From the NCBI RefSeq assembly GCF_000283155.1, contig NW_004454166.1, positions 5,567,140 to 5,631,139 of the forward strand: DNA of 64,000 nt. The letters are read 5' to 3'. This DNA comes from Ceratotherium simum simum. Lineage: Eukaryota; Chordata; Mammalia; Perissodactyla; Rhinocerotidae. Positions within the stretch are counted from its first letter, which is position 1. The number at the start of each line of letters is the position of its first letter. Made by a program: the position numbers and the translations under genes. Positions 55,636 to 64,000 of this stretch are shown here, piece by piece. The notes below the pieces were generated by a model that was not told the DNA's origin, searched no databases, and saw only the letters and a list, made by a program, of their open reading frames with translations.

Positions 55636-57348
55636 TTATGCCTAGGAAGTGGTTGAGCTAAGCCCGGGTTAGTTCATGCAGCAATACTCACAGTTTTCAG
55701 ATTCTAGTTTGGAGACTGTAAGAGGATGATGATGCCAGGTATAAGGTGTCAGTTGATGGGGCTCAGACCAGCACCCTGACTGCACACTCTGGTTATGACA
55801 CTTCTGACATCAAAGATGTCATGAAAATGTGAAGACACCATTGATCTTTCACATACTGTATTCCCTACCCTCTAGTGGCTATTGTGGGAGGTCAAAAGGC
55901 AGAGGCAGCAGTCAAGAATGAAAAGGTACCCTGTGATGAACAATTATTGACTACTTAAGAATATAACTAATTTCCTGAACCTTTTCAACTCAACATGCTC
56001 GGCTTAAAATCAAATGTCTAAATGTGTCTTCTACAGTAATTTCACATTTCATTAAATAAATTTCCATTGACAAGGCATGCTCAGTCATAAGGACCCTATT
56101 ATAATGGCAGAGTATTTAGAGTGCTAAATGATACAGATTATGCATTGTGCCGTGTTCAGAAAGTTTTAAAACGGAACAACCGGTTTCAAAAGGAACAAAA
56201 ATCAATCCTGGAGGATAAAAGTGAGACAAGGAGGCTTAGATTATTTTCAGAACCTTCAGTCAAGCATGGATATCCAGAGAGTGACAGTTTTTCATAAAAA
56301 TCAGGAGATTATGGGCTCTGAGAGCCTCTCCCCTATCATGTGTATTAGAATAATTGTTCCTCTAATTCAGATCTCTAAGCAGCTTAATGCCTGTTCTTAT
56401 CTTAGTTCGTAGAGAGAGAACGTAAGAACCAAAATGCTGTATCTGTTCAGTGTCTGCTTCTCTAAATGAAACTGTTCGAATGACTCCAAGCTCTGAGCTT
56501 ATGTAGTTGACGTAGCTGGACATTCCTTCCAAAGACAAGCTGAAGAAAGCCTCTCTCAGGCCAAGACTCAGACTGAGAAGTGGTCTTAGGATTGTTAAGG
56601 GGGTATAATAACATCTTCCTGATGAAATATGTTTGGGGACAACTTAACCTAAGGTTAGAGGGGGAAAAATAATCTTTGCTCTATTCAATGCTCTGATTTA
56701 GTAGAATCATCATGATTGCATCAGTTTCTATGCCAAACTCCATGATATGGCAACGCAATCAGCTGACAGGATTGGAGGCTTGCTATTGGCTTCCTCCAAA
56801 ATTAAAATAAACCATTGATGAGCAAATGTCTAGCAATACCCCATGCTAGATTACCTCTTGTGTGCCTGTCCTCTGGAGAGAATACTTTGGAACCAGAATT
56901 TTCTTGTCTCAGGAATGTAAAGTACTTTGAAAGAGCAAAGGAATCATTCGAGCATGTACTAAAAACCTTGTGGTATTCTACCCTATTTCAGGACCCACTT
57001 CATATATCTGAAAAGGTGACACTCCTTATGTCGTCAGGGGTCAACTAATTTTAATCAATTGGTAATGACTGTCTGGAGTACCATATGGAAAATGATTTGA
57101 AGACCCAACTGTGTTCAACAGGAGAGAGACCCAAGAATTATTGGTGCTGTCTGTCATGATTATGGATGGGGGAGCATGGCACATTTGGCATGTTTTTGTC
57201 ATTTCTAGCTCTGTCGACTTCAAACTACTATTTTTCCTCACATTTTCTCATTTCTTTAAAAACACAGGGGAAAAGGAAGCCTGGTGGAGTGTGGGGGGTG
57301 GGTTTAGATCCTTCACATTTTAAACAGTGAAGATGTTCATCCTCTGTT
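55636..57348. other. Single-copy DNA, no gene seen
   Basis: No repeat or exon recognised. A CTCF-like site is at 55867-55878 (minus). Confidence 0.45.
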
Positions 57349-57412
57349 ATTCTCTGATAGTTTATTAGGATATGTGGCATAAAGATGTGTCATTCTCTGA
57401 TAGTTTATTAGG
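57349..57412. repeat. 21-bp direct repeat, period 43
   Basis: ATTCTCTGATAGTTTATTAG G occurs at 57349-57369 and 57392-57412, both preceded by related AAGATGT text, suggesting an old partial tandem duplication. Confidence 0.85.
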
Positions 57413-58535
57413 TGCTTGTTATAAAATGGTACAGGCATTTCTGAGCCACAAATATTCAACATGGAATACTTGGAGAAATAGACCACTGGCCCTTTCTGCT
57501 CTGGAGACAAAGGAGAAGATGTACCTCCAGAAATCCCAAAGAGCAAGAAAAGATTTTGAAACTTCCGGGTCTCTTCTGATCGCCTGCTAGACAGCAGACA
57601 CAGCCACATTTAAGGACTTCATTTCCTTTCTCGCCATCCTTTTCCATGCCTAGTATAATAATAGGCATTCGACACATACCTGTTATGATAAGGATTGAAT
57701 CCATGCTGTCCAGAGATGCTAGTGCTAAACTGCCACAACTTAGGAAACATTTCACCATAAAAACATTTTTTAAGTGGTCACATTCCTACATTAGCACCCA
57801 AAGGCTTATTATTTTTTTAATTCACAACACAACACAGAAGAGCACTCTTTCTGTCTCTTTCTTCTCAACAGAGCCCCACTAATCTGCCTCAAAGAATATT
57901 GGGGCTAATTCTGTCATGCCCTTTCTCCTTGTCTATGTTAACCACAATTAGAAAACAAGGACTCTAGGTCGTCTCACACCTTGTGGTCTCTTGTCATGCC
58001 CACACAGCTTCATGCATCTCTAATTGAGCTCATCTCCCAGCCTCCTCAACCCTGAATTGCTGCCCTACAAACTCCAAAACTCGCAAGTCTGTCATCAGTC
58101 AAGTCCCGTGTCTTCTTAACCTTGTCTGAACAGTTCCTTCCCTTTCTTACTATGAACTTGGCTTTCTTAATTATGTTGCTTCCCTAGAGCCCTTACAAAT
58201 GGCCATGTTTTATTTCCCACATGCCTTGTGCTACTGGACTTGGAGACAGGGTAGGGGTTGTCCTTGCTCCTCACTGCCTTTTCTAGACTATTGTCCTACT
58301 CTCCTTAAAAATCACTCTGCTTGGAAACTCATGCCCTCTGTCAATACCACTCACTCTGCCTCCTTGGTGCAGTAATACAAAGTTCTGGACCACCCCTCCC
58401 CCATTCTTTGGAGATTCTAGTTTCTTGATTCACTGTTACTTCCTCTCCGGTGCTGTTCTTGTCACTACCTTCTTCAGTCTCCTTTGCTCATCTGTCTCAA
58501 CTCCCGGACTCTTCTTTTCACTATGCTCATTCACT
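57413..58535. other. Mostly single-copy DNA; possible old LINE content
   Basis: Open frames of 90-100 codons at 57337-57758 are on the minus strand and overlap plus-strand frames. None is recognisable. From about 57900 the C/T-rich text may be L2, but I cannot align it confidently. Confidence 0.35.
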
Positions 58536-58785
58536 AGGTGAACACATACTTTGATGTATCTCCAACTCGTGTCTGACTGCCTTCTTGACATTTCACTTGG
58601 ATGTCTAATAGACATCTCAAAATGTGTATATTCAAAATTAAGCTTCTTATTTTTCCCAGCCCCTAAATCTGCTCCTTTTACAGCCTCCGCCTTGTGGATA
58701 GAGACTTCATCTTATGCACTAGTTCCCTAATGCCTGGCATATAGTAGTTTATCAATAAAAGTTTAATGAATGAGTTACTTTATCT
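58536..58785 (+). mobile_element. L2-like LINE fragment, sense
   Basis: CATTTCACTTGGATGTCTAA TAGACATCTCAAAATGTG is the sense counterpart of the antisense wording at 49280, and TAATGCCTGGCATATAGTAG with CAATAAAAGTTTAATGAATG is the L2 3' end. An internal deletion lies between. Confidence 0.6.
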
Positions 58786-58959
58786 TCACAATAGTGGTTG
58801 AAAACTAAACTTACACAATATTTTACTTCGACTCTACTGTGAGTGAGAGAACTGAATAGGATTTTGTAAGCTTGCTCTGGAAATGCGATGGCACAGCAGT
58901 GTTAGTGGGATTCTGAGTATCTGGTAACTGACCTGTAAACAGACCTTTGTACCAACTCT

Positions 58960-59165
58960 GATTTCTCTGTCAAGGATCTCTGCTCCAATCTAGTACAGAT
59001 TACTGCCAAGGTCTCTTCAATGACAGGTTTGATGGTGCCACTTCCCTGCTCAAAATCTTTTCCTTGTTTCCTTTTGAGCATATGATAAAATGTTAACTTC
59101 CTCTGTCTGCCATGCAAAGCTTTCCTCTTTGAGGTTTGTACCTACTTCTCTTCTTTGCTTCTGAG
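58960..59165 (+). mobile_element. L2-like LINE fragment, sense
   Basis: GTGCCACTTCCCTGCTCAAA ATCTTTTCC, then TATGATAAAATGTTAACTTC and CTGCCATGCAAAGC resemble 'cacttccctgctcaaaaccctcc...aggataaagtccaaactcc'. Confidence 0.5.
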
Positions 59166-59289
59166 ATAGGGCCCTTGATACACCCAAAATGATAAAGGTG
59201 ACGCTGGTCCCTCAACACACCTGTGTCGATCAGAACTCCTTGGCTGGAAATGACAGAAATGAGACTGGCTTAGCAAAGAAGGGAGCGTA

Positions 59290-59600
59290 TTGGCTCAAGT
59301 AACTGTAAAGATCTCTATGTACTAACATAGAAAAATGGTCAAAATATGTTAAGAGAAATGCAAGCTGTGGAGCAGCACGTATAGTGTGATTTTACTTTAT
59401 ATATTTTAGAATCTACCTATGATTGTGTATGTTTATATGGCTGGGGAGAAAAAAAAAGTCTAGAAGAATAAACGCACCCCACATGTTAATAATAATTCAT
59501 CTCTAATGAGTAAAATTCTGATGATATATTTTTCGGTGTATACCCTTATGTATTAGAGCATCTTATAATTTTTGAAGAGGTTCAAATTTATGCTTGGTTC
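59290..59600 (+). mobile_element. L1M-like 3'-end fragment, sense
   Basis: GTATAGTGTGATTTTACTTT, AAAAAAAAAGTCTAGAAGAA TAAACGCACCCCACATGTTA matches the L1M 3' wording 'agtctggaaggatatacaccaaaatgtta'. Upstream 59221-59289 (CTTGGCTGGAAATGACAGAA) is a piece of another dispersed repeat. Confidence 0.5.
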
Positions 59601-59624
59601 ATGCTACCACCCTGCTAATGCAAA

Positions 59625-59830
59625 GCCATTGTGCACCGTCCAATATGTAGTCACTAGCCTTGTGTGGCTGTTTAAATTTAAATAAATTAAGATGACATAA
59701 AATTTAAAATTCATCCTTCAGTTGCTGTAGCCAAATTTCAAGGGTTTGACGGCCACATGTCACTAGTGGCTACCATGTTGAGAATACGGATTTAGAACCT
59801 TTCCATCAATGCAAAAAGTTACTCCCACAA
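59625..59830. mobile_element. hAT-type MITE ('gtccaatatggtagccactagcc' family)
   Basis: CGTCCAATATGTAGTCACTA GCC, TGTTTAAATTTAAATAAATT AAGATGACATAAAATTT, GACGGCCACATGTCACTAGT GGCTACC and the final AACCTTTCCATCAATGCAAA AAG reproduce a widely dispersed MITE with internal inverted-repeat structure. I cannot name the subfamily. Confidence 0.75.
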
Positions 59831-60884
59831 CGGGAAACACCTGGTAAGCTACGTGTCCCTAGATGCTCACCTGATTGCTTTCACTAGGATAATTGGCTTC
59901 GTTTACATGCAGCCAGAGTGAAGCAGCTGCAGACCTGAGCACCTGTGATCTGACAGCCACGGGGAGTTGGAGTGAGATTCAGGCCTGTGTTATTTATGCC
60001 GCATCTTCTAATGTGTTTGGGAGAGGCAAGATCTTTAACTTATTCAGTAATTTTAAGGGAAATAAGGAGAATCCCTACCCAGTGATTTTTAAACGAAAAT
60101 GAGAACATCTAAATCTGTTGCAATGTTGAGATTTACCTGTTTTAATTAGAAAGAAAAACAAACTGGTTGACTTAAAAGAATGTTATTCCTTTTCTTCTCA
60201 TTTGCCTAATTCCCGAGTAGCTTAGCAATGCATATGGAGATAGAAGAATCATGTTCCTTTCTGGGGGGAAATTAAAATGGTATCTTAAGTACTTCTGTTT
60301 AAAATTATTTGAAAGCACAGATAGGAAGCCTGTTTCCTTAGTTTTCTTTTTCACTTGGAATCTTGAATATTTGTTCTACACACCATGCAGAAAATTCAGT
60401 ATTAATTTTATATTTTCATTCTAATTTAGAGTCATCAAATCATTTTCCAATGCCTTTTTTCCCAAATACATCTGTAATTTAAAAGCTCATGATGAGAAAA
60501 GGATTCTTGTCATAAATAACAAACAGGAACTCTCAATAATTTTTTGATTTAAGAGATAACAGTGTGATTTTAATATTTAAATAGTGACCTATTATATCTC
60601 TAATATCTGTTAAAACCTTGAAACAGTAGGTCCATGAAAATATCCCTTATTTTTGAGAGCAAAATAATTACAACTTTTTTTTTACCACAGATCTCCCTCT
60701 CTCTCTCTTTCCAAAGCACCTATTAACATCTTGGATACCAGAGATCATTGTTCAGAATATACTGGTTTATATTAGAAACTTTAGTTTTAACCAGTATGTT
60801 AATAAGACATCCCAAACGGTTTCAGGTCATACATTCCTAGAACAGATGGCAGAGTTGCTATGAGTAAAACAAACTATGGAATCT
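59831..60884. other. Single-copy AT-rich DNA
   Basis: Nothing recognised. Confidence 0.5.
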
Positions 60885-61015
60885 CATCCATTCATTCAAC
60901 CGATGTCTTTTAAATATCTATTGTGTATCTGTGCTAAGCTGGGGGTGCAAATATGAAGGATCTTTTCCCTCAGGACCTCGCAGCTTGGTAGAGGGAGACT
61001 CAGGAAAATCAGGGA
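60885..61015 (-). mobile_element. L2 LINE 3' end, antisense
   Basis: ATCCATTCATTCAACCGATG, ATCTATTGTGTATCTGTGCT AAGCTGGGGGTGCAAATATG and TCAGGACCTCGCAGCTTGGT match the L2 antisense 3' end ('cattcattcaacaaatatttattgag...gctggggatacaa...ggagcttaca'). Confidence 0.78.
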
Positions 61016-63325
61016 TGGCCATGCAATATCATAAGGTCTGGGATCAGGTTAGGTTTGCACAGGGAGCCATCACATCACACTGCAAAGGTGGTCGAGAAGG
61101 ACTTCCAGAGCAATTTTGAGAGCTTTAGTGTTTAATGTCCACTCACTTCTGGGTTCTTCTTTATGACATCTATACCTAGTGTCTATACCAAAGTATTCCT
61201 AATGATGGAAAATGCATTCCATGCCCGCCCCAAAATAAAGAAAAGTACAGAATCCAATATACTATAAGCCCCATAAAACTTAATCCTACTACAAAAGGAT
61301 ACATAATGACTAGGCAAATTTCTTTTGTTGGGCTGAAATCCTGTTGTATCCTATTTTCCTTAGATTAAGTGGATTAGATTGTTGACTTCTTTAAGTAAGT
61401 TACCTTTACTTGGAATATCATGCATTAGGATTATAACGTGGGTATTATTATAGCGTGGATAGGCCAAAGGAAGTAAGAACAAAGTTCTTTCTTTCTTCAG
61501 ACTAGGCACAAGTCTCAAAATGATTTCTTAGGACAAATTAGAAAGCCATTCTTGAGGCAGAAAGTCAAACCCGTCTCTCCAAAGCTGGGTCAGTGCTCAG
61601 TCGGAAAGCAAAGATTGCGATGACGATGAGCCCAGTCCTGGGCTCACACGGTCACTTGTGGTGTCAGGTTTTGCTCACGCAGCGGCTGTGCCTGCTGATT
61701 AAGTCCATATCTCTTTTACTGAAAACCTTTTTCGATTATTAATGAAGGAAATTTTAAAGATGGCAAGAAAATTACATTTCCTTTTGAAATTACAGTGTAA
61801 GTGTAGTTTCTTCAACTGGCTCTTTAAAAATTGAGAAGGCCTCATCCTCATAGATTAATGAGATTTTCCTTCTCTGTTCCTACTCAAACCCCCTTGGACC
61901 TACTTATTCACTTAATAAGTCTGCTGCATATGTCTCAACTGTCAGAAATGACACAAGTCTTCATTCCTCTGAGTAGGGCTAACTATTCTGGATACTTCGA
62001 CAATCATATTTCCAAAGATCTTCTTCAGTGTTTTTGACTGGAGTGAATGGCATATCAAAGGCTGTGTTCACATATCTACACCCTCCTCCCCTTCCTCCAC
62101 GAGAAGAAAGTGATGTCTTTGGTTTTAGTGTCTAGAAGACTGGCATTCAAATAGCCTACTTGTTATTCTTGTAGCTTATCCAATGGTGCTCATTCCTACA
62201 AAGAAGTCAGGCACTGGGACAGTTGAACCCAAGAGTCCCTGTGGGTTTGGAGCAGAGGTCCCCTTCCAGAGCCCTAAAGGACTAACCCCTTTAAGGACAG
62301 GGTAGGTTGTTTTGGCCCTGGCTCTTTGGATTCATATTAGAGAAAGCCAATTGCACTATGTGAAGCCAAAAAGGAATTTTTTGATAAGGATAAAAGTGAA
62401 TCCTATGAATCCCAAGAAGCATAGACTGACCTCGGCATAAACTAAAATGAGAAATGGAAAAGCATCAGAACCAAAATTATTCTTTCTCTCCAGGCCTTCT
62501 GGCTTCTTGACTTTGCATGTCCACTTCATTCTTCTCTCTATATATCTGTCCATTAGCTTTCACAGCTTTTCCAGGTTCAGATGGCCACGCAAGGCAGCTC
62601 TGTAGCTCCTGGATTTATATGTCCTGAGTTCAAGTGGTCAACAAAGACACATGAAGGTCTGTGAATCTCACTTCACATTCTTGAGAGGGAAGCTTATGGG
62701 CCTTCCTTGAGCCAGGTGTCTACCCTTAGTCAAGTCAGCTCCAGCCAAGGAATCAGTCTTGCAGTAGAAGCATGAGTGTGGGTTAGAGTGTGTAATTCTC
62801 AAAGAAGGGCAATCAGGGTCTGGATGAACCTCTCAAGTGATGTCAACTCCTAGGGTCAGTGAGCTATTTTCTGTCTTTCAAAAAGCTTGAGTAGAAGTAA
62901 GGTGTACGTTTATCCATGTTAAGCCTATAAAGAATAACCAAAATATCTGGTTTCTTTCATTGGGGTAAAAATCACAAGTTGGTTCAGTTACCCTGCTCAT
63001 CTCATGCCAGTCAGAAGCTCTGCATTTATATTTAAAGGGCAATTACTTAATTAAAATTAGAAATCAAATTAATTATTCCAAAGTAAATACAATTTGTTAA
63101 GTAAACAACATGTTTCAGGTTTGGGAACCATTGGAGGAAAATGATGATAGAGAACCTTGGTGTTGAGAAGCTCGGGAACTTCAGTCTTAGCAGAGGAAAG
63201 CCAACTCCAGGTTCTGCTGCATATGAAGGAGTTAAAGCATAAAAGCTGCAATTCTGCTGCCCTACTAAAGCAGCCCTGTGGGGCTGTCCTGTTCATTGGG
63301 ATCACTGGAGATCTTCTCATCTTAT
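61016..63325. other. Single-copy DNA, no gene seen
   Basis: About 2.3 kb with no recognised repeat, exon or RNA gene. Confidence 0.5.
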
Positions 63326-63927
63326 TGTAGTTATCTATGCTATGTAACACATAGCCACTTAAAACCACACAAGCTTATTATCTCCCAGTTTCTGAAGGTC
63401 AGGAGTCTGTGTGTGAGTTAGCTGGGTCCTCTGCCCAGTGTTTTAGTAGGTAGAAGTATAGGTGTCAGCTGGGACTGCGATCTTGTCTCAGGCTCAGGGT
63501 CTTCCAAGCTCACCAATTATTGGCAAAATTCAGTTCCTTGCAGCTGTAGGACTGAGATCCTTAGCTCCTAGAGTCAGCCCACCATTCCTGGCTATGTAGT
63601 CCTCTCCACAGTATGGCAGTTTGCTTCTTCAAAGCCAACAGAGAATGTCTACTTTTGAATCTCTCGAATGCATTTAAAGGTCTCAGCTGATTAGGTCAGG
63701 TCCGCCTAGGATAATCTCTTTTTCTTAAATTAAAGTTATCTGATTGGGGATCTTAATTACATCATCACAATTCCTACATCTTTGCCATATAATGTAACAT
63801 AATCAAGAGTGATATCCCATTATAGGTTTTCATGGGTCTTGCCTACACCCAAAGAGCAGGATCATACTGTGCATGAGCACTAGGGGGCAGAAATCTTGGG
63901 GACCAGCTCAGAATTCTGCCCACTACA
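63326..63927 (-). mobile_element. LTR-like (MaLR-type?) repeat, antisense
   Basis: It begins TGTAGTTATCTATGCTATGT and ends TCAGAATTCTGCCCACTACA, so the ends read TGTAG...CTACA as an LTR would. Internal ACATAGCCACTTAAAACCAC, TTATTATCTCCCAGTTTCTG AAGGTCAGGAGTCTG, GGTCCGCCTAGGATAATCTC and TTTGCCATATAATGTAACAT match a common mammalian repeat. No clear target duplication was found. Family assignment is tentative. Confidence 0.6.
63877..63890 (+). promoter_or_regulatory. CTCF-like core motif
   Basis: GCACTAGGGGGCAG matches 11 of 12 positions of the CTCF core (CCASYAGRKGGC). It lies near the end of the LTR-like repeat. Binding is only a prediction. Confidence 0.45.
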
Positions 63928-64000
63928 ATAAAATGAAGAGAAGGAAGAGTGAGGCTTGATCTTGGGTCAACCTCTCCTAGGCTTAAAGTCACCCTCCTTT

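Overview
The window looks like non-coding nuclear DNA from a placental mammal of the order Perissodactyla, most likely a horse-type Equus genome. The main evidence is ten copies of the equine repetitive element (ERE), a tRNA-derived SINE limited to perissodactyls. They have the usual head (GGGGCCGGCC...), an A-box-like and a B-box-like motif, the body motif GCCATGCTGTGGCGGCGTCC, GGAAGATTGGCACAGATGTTAGC-type tails and poly(A). They lie among older mammal-wide repeats (MIR, L2, L1M, MER5A, MER20, MER2, MaLR LTRs).

I see no protein-coding gene. The longest open frame is about 135 codons, and the open frames I checked either fall in repeats, lack codon-like structure or resemble no protein I recognise. 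There is no rRNA, tRNA, snRNA, CRISPR array or bacterial feature. The window is either intergenic or lies within a large intron.

Layout. 1-2.7 kb: single-copy AT-rich DNA. 2.7-5.1 kb: a decayed antisense L1M broken by a MER2 transposon. 5.1-12 kb: mostly single copy, with an ERE, MIRs, a tiny truncated L1 and a decayed L1 split by an ERE. 12.9-18 kb: an ERE cluster of five copies, one inside a MIR. 18-24.5 kb: sparse repeats, including a Tigger MITE. 24.5-24.9 kb: an ERV1-like solo LTR. 25-31 kb: mainly single copy with MER20 and MIR. 31-33.6 kb: a dense nest (ERE in MER5A in L1), a mosaic hAT fragment, more L1 and a MIR. 34.9-36.2 kb: MER5A, MIR, MaLR LTR and ERE in close succession. 36-48 kb: mostly single copy, with a 100-N assembly gap at 45.1 kb. 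48.2-53 kb: old LINE remnants, including an unusually long CR1/L3-like antisense stretch. 53-64 kb: MIR, LTR-like repeats, a very intact ERE, L2 and hAT fragments, ending in an LTR-like repeat with a CTCF-like motif.

No new biological system is evident. The best leads are small: a SINE whose target-site duplications enclose extra non-SINE DNA (possible 3' transduction), a SINE with a perfect 18-bp fold-back inversion, a long CR1/L3-like relic, an ERV LTR with intact promoter and poly(A) signals, two ERE insertions with exact target-site duplications, tandem duplications likely to vary in length, and one plausible unannotated short exon. Repeat family names come from memory of consensus sequences and were not checked with a repeat-masking run.
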